From Bipolaris cookei (Eukaryota > Ascomycota > Dothideomycetes > Pleosporales > Pleosporaceae), in the NCBI GenBank assembly GCA_002286855.1, contig NRSV01000055.1:124001-188000 (forward strand): DNA of 64,000 bases. The letters are read 5' to 3'. Made by a program: the position numbers and the translations under genes. Below the pieces are notes generated by a model. That model had not been told where the DNA came from, made no database searches, and was given only the letters and a program-made list of their open reading frames with translations. Numbering within the stretch: the stretch's first letter is position 1; each line of letters opens with the position of its first letter. This document shows positions 11,418-22,100 of this stretch, one piece after another.

Positions 11418-12727
11418 CTAAAAAACCGCAATAGCCCCCGGCGGACTCCCAATCCCACCCCTAACGTGCAACGGCGCGCTGGTCAAGAAAAACGTATACC
11501 GACTCTCAGCCTTGCACTTCTCACTCAGCTTCTCCAAATCCCACATTTCGCCGATCGCCGTGCCCCAGTGCACAAGCAACCACTCGTGCAAACACCATCC
11601 GTCGGTGAACTTTGGGGGCCAGGCCTCAAACGCGATATTATCGGCTACGATGGCGGCGAAGTGGCGGTCGTAGAGCCAACGGACGGTGCGCTCGGAGGCT
11701 TGTAGGCCGATGGCGACATTGTTGTCTTGGGTGCCGGATTTGCGCTCGGCTTCCGTAGCGTTACTACATTTTATCAGCCCTCATTCATTCATTCATTCAT
11801 TCTTTCCTCTCGAGCGGAAGCAAGGAAACGCAGAGAGGACGAAGAAAGGAAAGGAAAAAAAACATACTTATGCCACCGCACATACCCCACCCTAATCACC
11901 AACACATCTCCCTGCCGCACCTCCGTCCCCTGCCACCTCAACGCTGCCTCAACCTCCTCAATCGGAATCTCATGCCGCGACACGGCACTCGGCGCCTTCT
12001 TGCCCTTCGTCTCCTCGTACCACCTCAGCCAATCGCACAACACGCCCCTGCCCACGATGCCCCCGCGCTCGCACCAATTATGCGTGCCATTGGTAACACT
12101 CTTCGCAGCCTCCGCATGCGTCAACCCATTGTAATACATACCGGTGGCCTGGTGCGCAAAGTGCTTGAGAGAGTCCCACTGAGAGCCTGCCTGGGTGTTG
12201 ATATGGAGTTCGTCGTCGTTTGCGCAGAGAGGCGAGAAAGCCGCGAAGTCTATATGTTTTTGATGGAAGAGTTTGCGGTTGAAACCGGGGAACTGCACGT
12301 TGTGGAGTTCCCAGTCGAGTTGGATGGATTCGCCTGTGAGGATTTCTTCACGGGCGGCGCGGGCGACGAGGGCGGGGGTGAGTAGGTTGATGGCTTTTTT
12401 TTGGGTATGTCGTATTAGTCTACTGTATATAAGAGAGAAAAATAAAATATTTGTATATATATAGATTGGGAGGCGGGGGGAGGGAGAGAGAAAATCGAGG
12501 GAACTAACTTCCTACTTCATCCTTCTTCCCATCCTCATCGAAGAAACCCCAGAGATTACCCTGGGGCTAATGGAGGAGATTAAATGATACAAGGTTAGCG
12601 GCAACGTCTTTTCAAGTACGTATCCTCCAAAAGTATAATACATGCAAAAAATAAATAAAAAACTTACCATGCCCTTGACTTTCGGTGCATCGTCAAATGC
12701 CGGATACTTGTATTCTTTCGAAGTCAT
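11418..12727 (-). CDS. Cyclase-family (kynurenine formamidase-like fold) putative metal hydrolase
   Basis: Four exons: 12668-12727, 12509-12566, 11868-12393 and 11418-11763 (introns 101, 115 and 104 nt). The joins encode 329 residues. After exon 2 (NLWGFFDEDGKKDEVG) the frame continues GTINLLTP, then VQFPGFNRK and the signature NTQAGSQWDSLKHFAHQ, the fungal variant of the HxGTHxDxPxH metal motif of the cyclase family (PF04199). RYTFFLTSAPLHVRGGIG closes the domain. Relatives include bacterial kynurenine formamidases and uncharacterised fungal cyclases, often near secondary-metabolism or catabolic genes; no such neighbours are present here. An upstream in-frame ATG at 12736 would add three residues. 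The last intron holds an ATTC repeat (11783-11806). The substrate is unknown. Confidence 0.85.
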
Positions 12728-13217
12728 TGTGTACAATTTGATCTAACAACTATAAGCTCTCTCTCTCTCTCTCTCGATATAACTAGTCAATGCAGATTGA
12801 AAAAGGGCGATAATAAAGTACTTTCCATGACGCTCTTTATGCCCCACACTCGGGGAGCCGAGCGACATGTACACCTGCTTACCCCGCTCCAAACACGACA
12901 AATTCCGCTGCGGAGTCGAGCCCTCGTGCCCCGTTTTGAATGACGTGAATCTCCATTATTTCCGTGCGGAGCGGAACTGCTAACAGGGGGATATGCACAG
13001 GTCGGGTACTAGCGGTATTGCTTCCGAGAGGTGGAGAGACCCTGGTTTGGGCTTAGCACATCCCGAGCTAAGGTAATCCATCTGTCCAGTCGAGTAACAT
13101 AGCCCCGTTTTCTATCGAACTTTCTGTCAGTCATAACCTTTTTGCAGTAAATCCAGGGGTTTATTTTAAGCGAGCCATTATACGCTTGAGTGTTGGCAGT
13201 CCCACCAGTTTCCTATT
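12728..13217. other. Upstream region of the cyclase gene
   Basis: About 490 bp. A (CT)n microsatellite lies at 12756-12775, close to the cyclase start and probably in its 5' UTR or core promoter. No gene is seen. The 490 bp end at the left copy of the 14-bp repeat that flanks the next insertion. Confidence 0.5.
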
Positions 13218-13226
13218 TTCAATACC

Positions 13227-13258
<32 letters not shown>

Positions 13259-13489
13259 CCATTATAGTCCTGTATCAGCCGTTGGCTATGTAGGACTTTG
13301 GCCAAAGGCCGTTCTATCTAACTAGTTACAATTTGGTACGTTGTGCTGTATTGCGTGACTATGGTGCTTCGGCCTTTGTCTAGTTAAGCTAGTACTAGCT
13401 TTCTAGACGCCTGGTGCTAAAGAGCAGTTTGGTAACAGGGAGAGATGTAGGGCAGCTAGGCTGCCTTCCAGCGAGCTCTCTTAGGGGAA

Positions 13490-13612
13490 AGGAAAAATTT
13501 TCAGCTTGTTTAGTTTTATAGAGTAACTCTCTCTAGTTTTAATGAGTAGCTCTCTCGTTCACTTTTAGTGAGTCTTCCTCTCAAGTTTTAATGAGTAACT
13601 CTCTCGTTCTGC
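13490..13612. repeat. Short tandem repeats (AGTAACTCTCT type)
   Basis: Four degenerate copies of a roughly 30-37 bp unit containing AGTTTTAATGAGTAACTCTCTC, inside the LINE-like insertion. Confidence 0.6.
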
Positions 13613-13980
13613 TGGGGTGCTATTATAGCGGGCGGAGGCTACCTTAGCGTTTGGATGTTTGTGCTAGAATAGTAGGAAAGAACTATTCTAGCGTTTGGTA
13701 TGGTGCCTAGCGGGCGAGGGCTTTGGCGTTTCGATGGGGTGCTATTATAGCAGGCAAGGGCTACCTTAGCGTTTGGATATTTGCTAGTACAGTTCACAAC
13801 TACTGTTCTAGCGTTTTGGTATGGTGCCGCAGCGAGCGAGAGCTGTCTTGGCGTTCGGATGGGGTGCTATTGTAGCAGGCAGAGGCTACCTTAGCGTTTG
13901 GTATGGGGTGCCGCAGCGAGCGAGGGCTGTCTTGGCGTTTGGATAGAGTGCCTGGCGAGCAAAGACTAGCCTGGCGTTTA
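13613..13980. repeat. Three-copy higher-order tandem repeat of about 122-125 bp
   Basis: Units start at 13613, 13735 and 13860, each with TGGGGTGCTATT, then GTAGC/ATAGC, then GGCTACCTTAGCGTTTGG. Each unit contains two diverged sub-repeats ending in GGCGTTTGGAT-like sequence (for example GCGAGCGAGGGCTGTCTTGG in units 2 and 3). The array lies inside the insertion at 13218-14268. Confidence 0.7.
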
Positions 13981-14268
13981 AATGGGTTTTATTTTTATTG
14001 GTGTTTTTCGATTGTTTTTGTTTTCGTATGGTAGTCTTTCTATTAGTCATCAGGGCGATCCGTGCGTTCTCGAAGATTTTCGCATTTTGAACACGTCGCG
14101 GGAAAATCGACAATACCCCCTCTAGCACCTCAACGAGAGGGCTGCACACGTTAGAGGTGGCGTTAATCGATTTCCCACGACGTGTTACCCCTATATCCGA
14201 TAGAAAATTGACGAGTTTCGATGAAAAAATTCAGCTTAAAAGTTGGTGTGTGTGTTCAATACCTTGTT

Positions 14269-14711
14269 CTTTCAGCCAAAATCACTAGTTAAGTAGTTAA
14301 CAACAAAGAAATTCACATTCACACATAAAACTTTACAACTTCTGTATGAAAGATGGAAAAGTCAACATCGAATAGGCAATGCCCGCGGACTCAAGCAATG
14401 CCACCAATCACATCAAACGGTAAGCAAATTTGAAGCGTCATTGTATTAGCTATTATTACAGGAAAAGGCATCGTAAACTACTCATAACACAGTTTTGAAT
14501 ATACGGGTCTTCTCCCATTTCTCCGAATTACAGGCACACTACCACTACTTGGTGCTTTCCGTCAACCAGAAACTGAAGAACATACCATTTACTATTCATA
14601 CGCCGTGACGTAATCGTGGTATCATCTATGATCAAAACGCAAAAACAAAAGACAATGATGGTGACAGGCAATCCCTAAGCATACCGGATATCACTGTTTT
14701 AGAAGATGCAT
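14269..14711. other. 3' flank of the HAM1-like gene
   Basis: About 440 bp of AT-rich sequence between the LINE-like insertion and the HAM1-like stop codon. It probably holds that gene's 3' UTR and terminator. No gene is seen. Confidence 0.5.
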
Positions 14712-17667
14712 CTAAGCGCGACCCTGAAAGACAGGGTTCTGGTCACCAAATGTGGTGTTGTACTGGCTAGGGGCGGCAGCGCCGGTGTGGCCAGCCGTGG
14801 GTGGGATGGCAGCGGCATTGTTCAAGCCAGTAGAGCCAGTAGTGTTGAAAGCGTCGTCAACCTGGTTACCGAAGCCCGAAGTAGCACCACTGGGAGCAGC
14901 GACACCACCAGTCAAGCCCTGGTTGCCCGTGGTGAGACCTGGTTGAGCACCAAGACCACCATTGTTCGTGTACTGGCTATCATGCTGGTTGGTTGATGGG
15001 TTCAGTCCCGACGAAGCACCGAGACCGCGGGAAGCATCACCGGAGGTGCCGTAGCCACCCGCACGACCATGGGGCTTGCGAGTGATCTTTCCAGCCTGAG
15101 GCAAGCTGGTAGTCTCCTTGGCAGATCCAATAGAGAAGATAGGGCTCTCCCACTTGTCGCCCTTGGCAGCAAGCTCCTTGTACTCGGTAGCCTTGGACGA
15201 GATGCCTCCAGGCAGGGAGATGTTCTTGAAGATGGAGTCGTGCTGAGTGACGGCCACGTTGACCTTGGTGTCCTTGGTCTTCTCCTTGAGAGACTCCTTC
15301 TTCTGCTTGCCTTGCATGAGGCGACGCTGGGCAGAGCTGGCATAGCGCTGATAGATGTTCTGGATGTTCTGAGGATCAGGGTTGTCCTTAGCTTCAGCCG
15401 CAGCACGGTCAGCCTCGGTCTTGATGTCAAAGAGGATGGCGTCGAGCTGGTTAGCAGAGTCCTTAATCTGCTTCTCCAAGACCTTTTGAATTACGGGACG
15501 CATGACCTTGAGAAGGAGAGGCTTGAACATATTGAAGAGGAGCTTGTGGTTGCTCTTCTTCATCTTGATCTGCAGGTGCTTAATGTCTGACTCAACCTTG
15601 GTGACCTTGAAGAAGTGGGTTTGCGCATGCTCGCGCGCCTTGTCGGCAGTCTCCATCTCGACCTTGAAGCTGAAGCCGGAGCCACCCATGAAGATGTCCA
15701 TGACACCCTTGTCGGTAATAGAAGGAAAGCCCTGCTTGCGCTTGATGTAGTAAGAGACGTCCCTGAGGTCCATCTGTACACCTGAGACGGAGAGCATGAC
15801 CTTGTTCTTGTTGGTGCTCGTAATCGACTTGCGGCCCCAGCGCCAGTAGTTATCCGAGCCAAACTCCAGAGAGTTGGGTGCGAGGTTGTCTCCTTCAATA
15901 ACAAGGTTCTCGACAACGGCGTCCACCATGGGATCACTGTACTCGATGCGTGGAACGGGAATGTAGCGGACATTTTCAAAAATAGCAGGAAGAATGACGT
16001 CAGTCATGTCCTTGACAAGGTGGGGCTTGAAGACAGTCTTGCCATTCTCATCTTGACCAAGGTCACGGAAGAGCTTGTTGACAGACTCGGCAAACTGCTT
16101 GTTTTGGGAATCGACATCAAACTGCTGGCCGATAAACTTGAACTCATCGGCAATGCGGTCAGTGTGACCTCGGTAACGGTCACGGAAGAAGTGGTGGCCA
16201 TCATCGTAGAGCTGATTCCACTCGGCGTTGAAGCTGTCCTCGAGGACAAAGCCCTGTTGCTGCAGGGTCTTGCGGATGAAGACGTTGATACGCTTAAACC
16301 AGTTCTTGAGCTCGGGGTCGCTGTCGGCATCTTTGTAGATCTGGTTGATGGACTCAATCAGGTCATCGAATGACGTATTGTTGGCGAAGCGTTCGAGGAG
16401 AGTCTTCATGTTGGTCAGCCATTGATTCTCTTGAGTGAAGCCTAGATACGCACCCTCAGGTCAGTTTCAGCAGTAGTTAGTGCATCGTCTTGATGCGCAC
16501 CTTGCACAGAGCCCTTGCCTTGCTGGCTCAATATCCTTCCGTGGCTGGAGTAGCGCTCGGCGAGGTCGAGGAGAGTCTCAATCGCACGCTGGTAGTCCTG
16601 ATGACCCTGGATCTCGACAATCATCTTCTTGAGGCGCCACCTAGTCTGCTCACGACGCTCCTCTGGCATCTTGCCCTTGAGGTAGTTGTTCAGCTGCTCA
16701 CGGCGGGCGCGAACCTTTTGCTTGTCTTCGTCAGAGGTGTTTGCGTCAACCTTTTGCTTGGCAGCTTCGACACCACTGCGAACGTCAAGGCCGGTGCTCT
16801 GACCAGTCTGGCCCTCGGTGGCAGCAAGATCGGCAGTGTGTGTAGGGTCGCGGGCTCCCTCTGGGTTAGCTGCTTGGTTGACATCCTTGGCTGCCTCCTT
16901 CAGGTCTCCCTTGTTCTTGTTGCCAAACGGTAGGCTGCTCTTAGCTTGGTTGCGAAGGTTCTCGCGGTTCAGGTTGGAGGTGTCATGCCATGTGTTATCC
17001 TCGGCGGGCTCATCTAGCCTGTTGAGACGGTCTTCGGAGGGCTTGACCTTGTTGGCCGTTTTCATCGCCGCATCACCGGCCATGTCGCGGAGAAGAACAG
17101 TGGCATCAGAAAGAAGCTTCCTGAACTGACCGTTGGAGATGAGGAGCGTGCCAAGAGTGCGCAGGCCTTCGAGAGCGTTGTTGCCATCTTGCCTTGCTGT
17201 GTCTTTATCAACAGGGGCATTGGGGCGGTTGGCACCGGCGGCGCTGATATGCTCAGCCTGCCAGATGAAGTCTTGGAGGAGGTTGCCCTCGTTCTTGGTG
17301 AGTAGCAGGATCTTGGCCTGTTCGATGACGTTCTTCAAGTCTGTGACGAGACTCTGGCCCTCGGACGACAGCTTCTTGGACGGTGAGTTGAGTGCCCTGT
17401 GTGCGAGTGCCGAGTTAAGAGCGACATCAATCTGGCTGTTGGATGGCACCTTGCCATTGGAGAAGGCTGTCATATTTAATTAGCATTGCTGCAGCAACGG
17501 CACGTGTCCATGCGACGACATACCTTCGACAATCCCGTAGAGCTGGAGCTTGTTGTTGACATCCTTCTCCTTTTGCTTCAGGTCCACCGGACCTGTATTG
17601 TGTTAGTATTCATATGTTGAGCGGGTAGTGTGGCGGGGTCATTGCACGTACGATTTACGGCACTCAT
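14712..17667 (-). CDS. HAM1-like domain protein (BPI/LBP-like lipid-binding type)
   Basis: Four exons: 17652-17667, 17524-17592, 16454-17466 and 14712-16403, giving 929 residues. The two large open frames look like separate genes, but a 50-nt intron (16404-16453, donor GTGCGT, branch GGCTGAC, acceptor AAG) joins DLR to TLLERFANN in phase 0, so MKTLL at 16409 is not a start. The N-terminal part is helical and charged (AEHISAAG, LLISNGQFRKLLSDA, LKKMIVEIQGHQDYQ). The C-terminal part has VPRIEYSDPMVDAVVENLV, GVMDIFMGGSGFSFKVEME and a conserved helix LLKVMRPVIQKVLEKQI, then a low-complexity Gly/Asn/Thr tail of about 130 residues. These match the fungal HAM1-like N- and C-terminal domains (DUF5923 type). 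The fold resembles BPI-like lipid carriers; the cellular role is poorly defined. Confidence 0.85.
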
Positions 17668-19133
17668 GGTGTAGGTCGGGCTGTAGGTATCAAGGGTATG
17701 GGTGGGGTATCAAAATTACAAACGCAGAAGCGGTAAGGAAAAAACAATAGACAGAAGTGAGGCAGGTAGTTGCTGCCACAGGAAGGGGGTATGGGTATCT
17801 GAGAGTTGTTTGAGTGTGTGTGTGAGGGGAATGAGGGCGGACTACGGGCACAAAAGCAGCTTTGTATGTGAGGAGGGCTGGGTAACGCGGAGGGTGCAGC
17901 GACTACGTCACTCAGTCGTAGCTTCCCGCCTAGGGACGAGGTCTGGGCTTGGAACAGCGGCCGGCTACCTTGCTGGTGAACCTGCCTGACCCCGCCAGTG
18001 CTTACCGCCCGCCTGCCATGCTATGCTATGCTCGGTCGCCGCCTCCTGCCCTTGACTGACGCCCGCGCGACTTGCATACCGCCTACCATTCCCTTAAAAC
18101 CATTGCATGCCGTGAGGGGCCATAACTGTGCATGCGTTGGCAACAGACAGGAGGCCCGCCGTGGCTGGTATGACGAACCTTTTGGTCTTTGTTTGGGGAT
18201 GGATCAGCGCCAGGTTTCCCAGACGATGCAATGTGGTGCGTCTGGGTTGCGTCATGGCACAAGAGCCTGTCAGCCACACTCTCCCATTCCGTGCGATGCG
18301 AGTGTGGCGCCACCCCTTGCGCCAGCGCTTCTTACGCGCCCCACTGCACACGGACGCTGCTCTGCTTCGACACTACTCCAGATGACTATAGGGGTATGTA
18401 CATGGTATAAACTAGAGTCTTCTGCTTTCCCACACATCCTCGCGCTGACATTACCGTGCGCACACGCGCTGCTGCTTGGTCGCAAGCCATATTGCGATGC
18501 GCCACATGTCTAGATACCAAGCTTTGCTTGGCATGCAGTCACTGCTAGCGTCTGCTGCTAGTGCGCGTTCTCGCCGCCCACACCGCTGAAAACGATGACG
18601 ACGTCAGTCTTCCAGCACAAGTAGTGGCAGCAGCCTGTCTTTGTCCTCGTGTCGCGCTACCCCATCTGTCGCTTCCACACTAATCTCATATCCCTAACCT
18701 ACATCATTGGCTTTCTCCCTCCCTTCTAGCCTCGCGCGCTACACAGCTCACCAATAGGCGCGCGCACGAACACGTCAAGGGCGGATCGAAAGCACAAAAC
18801 CGGGCATTTTGCGTGACCAGGCAGATCCCAGCAGTAGCGGCTCATGCTTTTAGACAGTAGATCTGCCCGCCCTGCGCCATCCCACACCTGGCAAGACTGA
18901 TGTGTGTGCATGGATATCCAGGTCGATCGGCCGATGCACTAGGCTCCTTTGTTCCTGTCTATGCCCGTCCAACTCGCATTGTCTCCACCATGTCTCACGG
19001 CACTTGTCAATACATCCTTTGGCAACTTACGCATGTGTATATGTGTATATATATGTGTATATTGTATTTGGCCTTTCTTCTTGTGTTTCTGAATGAGCCC
19101 GCCGCTCCATCTCCAACTACGTGCACACTGCTT
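17668..19133. other. Gene-free region between the HAM1-like and CorA-like genes
   Basis: About 1.5 kb upstream of the HAM1-like gene and downstream of the CorA-like gene. Overlapping short frames on both strands have no consistent protein character. A TG/TA-rich tract lies at 19032-19065. It probably carries the HAM1-like promoter and 5' UTR. Confidence 0.5.
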
Positions 19134-22100
19134 CTACCGGTACCAACTCTCATCTCTTCTCTCAGGAACTCTTTCGCTACGTGTGCGCCTGTTGCCATCA
19201 TGACTTCTATGCGACCTCTTCTTCTCCCACGTGTATCCACCCGCTTCATCATCTTTCAACACGTCAGTCTGATACATCCTAGCTGATGGCTTGCGAATCG
19301 GCACTTCTGCTCGATATGACCCAGGCGACACATATGCTTGGCGCGGCGGCACGGCATGTCGTGCACCTGGCATGTAGGTATCCTCTTCATTGTAGTCGTA
19401 GCGAACACGTGCCATTGCTTCAGTATAGGGATCGTAAGGCCTACTTCGGGGTGCTGCAATATACTCGTGGTCATGGCGTATACTCTGTTTGTACAAAGAG
19501 GGCTGTATTCTGTACGAAGGCTCCGGGGCTATAGAGATCGGTTCGGCATAAGATGCCATTCGAACTGCCGGGCGAGATTTGAGTCTTGGTATGGGCACGC
19601 CAGGTGGCTCATACCGTGATGTGTACCAGGCTTCGTCTGTATCTACCCAACTCGAGCCCGAATGTGCTACACCGCCCCACTCCAGAGCTGGCCGGGGAAT
19701 AGCAAATTCGGCCTCGTTGACAATGTTTGAGTACTGAAGTGTACTGCCTGGGTTTCCGAGTGGATGAAGTGGACGTTTCCGTCGTGGAACGCTTATACCT
19801 CCGCCTCCAGCACCAGTTTCTTCCTTACCCATTGCCCTACGATACAGCCACGAAATCATGTCACGAAGCTGATCGCCGTTGTACCCAATGAGTAGACAAG
19901 CTCCTACCGTCACAACAGTCAGCGGTATGGCCACAATCCAGAAAAGGCCTTGCTTCTGGTTCATATCACGGATATCCACAGTGTTCATCCCAAAATAGCT
20001 CGTCGCAAACGACAGCGGCAGAAAAATAACAGTTACCACTGTGAAAGCCATGATAGCTTTGCCATGGTCTTCATCATTGATCTCGAGACTTTGCTTTGTA
20101 CGATTGGCGAGGGGACTGCAGCGTCGAATGAGGTCATCGTAATCTTCCAGGATAAGATTGAGACTGTCAAGGCAATTTTGGAACAAACTCAGCTCATCCA
20201 CAAACATGCTTTGTCGGGATGGTGTTGGCTTCTCGTATGACCCATCGTAGAGAACACAGATGTAGTTCTTGACAAGATTTACCTGCTGTATGGTTATCGA
20301 CGTAAGGATTTGGAGTTCTTCTTGAAGAAGATTGAGGTCACGAAGAAGTCGTTTACTCGGGTGGTGGTTGACTTGGAATTGCTACATGGCATTAGTCCAG
20401 CAACATTCGCTCACGTCAAGCTGGCTGCTCGAAACGTTGGTGGTATGGATAATGGAGATACTTACGAGTCTCGACATGTACTCCCGATATAAATCGCCGA
20501 CAGTTTCATGCTTCTCAAGCGGCTTCAGTAATAGTTTTCTCATCAGCTCGCCACAGATATACTGAGGTCCTCGAGAAAGGTGTTCCATCACACGCCGCGG
20601 TGGGAGAGGAGAGGCCATTTCGCACAAATGTGCACGTGCAGCTCTCAGCGACTGCATTGCGCCTGTCTCGAATCTTTCCAAGACATCGAGGCCTTTGTCC
20701 GAATAAGGTAGGATGCTACGCTCATACGGATCTTTGAATCGATATTCATGTCCATGAGCCTTGTCGGCATCATCCAAAGCTCGCTCAGTCGCCATGAAGA
20801 AGACAATGATGCGGCGGAATGCTTCAGAGAGCTCCTTCGGCAGAGTGTACAATTCAGACATCTGACCATCTTCGTTTTGAACTCCGTCCATGAGTTGTTG
20901 AGCTTGCTCCAATATCTTCTTTGCCAGAGTGCATGCCTTTGTGAGTATTACCAGTGCTCCAGCATTTGTCTGCTCATGCCAAAATTCTGCCGACGCCATG
21001 ATCCAGTCCTTGTCTTGCGGATTCATAGCCACATCCTCGGCTGGATTTTGTTCACCTGGTAGGCCATCCGGCTCAGTAGCCTTCCGCCGCTTCCCAGGCT
21101 CAATTTCAGCGCTTGTGTGGCGCTGCAGATGTCTAAGCGCATCTTCTTGGCTGCGAAATGAGTGTAACCTCTTACATGTCTTACACGCTGCGATTGACTT
21201 GGCTAATTCTGAGCAGCTTTCTGGAAAAGACACTAGACTAGGCTTAACCATGGGACGGATCAGCCAAGAGTTGCCAGTCGTGTCAACACCGTCTTCTGGA
21301 GGAACCGCTTCTTTGCCAGATTCTTCACTCGAAGGTTTGTACTTTTCGAGTTTGGCGGCGTGTTGCTGAATTTTAACCATAACACCCCACAACTTACTCA
21401 TCACGCTGCTCTCGTCCGTGTCACTGAGGAAAAGCTTGGTAATCATGCAAGAGAAATCGAAGAATTCAGTCGATCTGTCCACAATGCTAGTGCGCTGGCT
21501 GTTGATCGTGTTCCGATGGAAGGTAGAATCGGACACGCCTTTCCCAACTGCTTCGCATCGACTTTTGAGATTGGCAAAGTCAGCACAAGCATCTGCGTAG
21601 GTTGCCTTGGGTAGTGATTCGTAGTAACGGGTAGAGGTAAAAGTCTCATCGACAGCGTTCGTAGTAGTTCCTTCCAGAATCGTAGTCATCAGAGCCTTTT
21701 CAACCTGCTCCAGACAACGAGAAGGTTGCTGTGCACTGGAATCATCCACTGATGTCGCATCTTTGTCGTTCTTGACTGCTTTACCAGTACGGTGTTGTGG
21801 CCAATGGAAAAAAGGGGGTACCGACACGAGTCTGCTTTTGTTACCGTCGCAGGCGCTGTATGCTGCGGTAGCATGCTTGCCATTTTGGCCTGTTTCTTTG
21901 TCGCCCACTACTGCCAAATTGATTGAAAGAAGATCATTCCGCATGGTGATATCCCTCCACATGTTCGGTGTGATACTGCAGCTACTGTCTCGGGATCTTT
22001 GCTGCAAATGGATCTCGGCATCCAAACTCTTATTGTTGAAGATGTATCCAATGATGCGAACCTTTGCCTCCATCTGAAAGTAAGATCTGCAAGTACTAAG

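Larger units (their letters stand above)
13218..14268 (-). mobile_element. LINE/SINE-like insertion with 14-bp target duplication and (TAA)n tail
   Basis: The 14-mer TTCAATACCTTGTT occurs at 13218-13231 and again, exactly, at 14255-14268. Directly inside the left copy is a run of ATT triplets (13232-13258), which on the minus strand is a (TAA)n 3' tail. Exact long direct repeats plus a simple-repeat tail at one end are hallmarks of target-primed reverse transcription by non-LTR retrotransposons. The body is about 1,023 bp and has no reverse transcriptase. The only frame of note is 13886-14149 (minus, 87 codons, basic, starting near the presumed 5' end). Tandem repeats fill the middle. It may be a 5'-UTR-plus-3'-end deletion derivative of a Tad/I-type LINE, or a large SINE. 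The family was not recognised. Confidence 0.6.

Noticed and set aside
17998..18513. 171-codon frame on the plus strand
   Set aside because: Cys- and Pro-rich text without domain character, overlapped by equally long frames on both strands.
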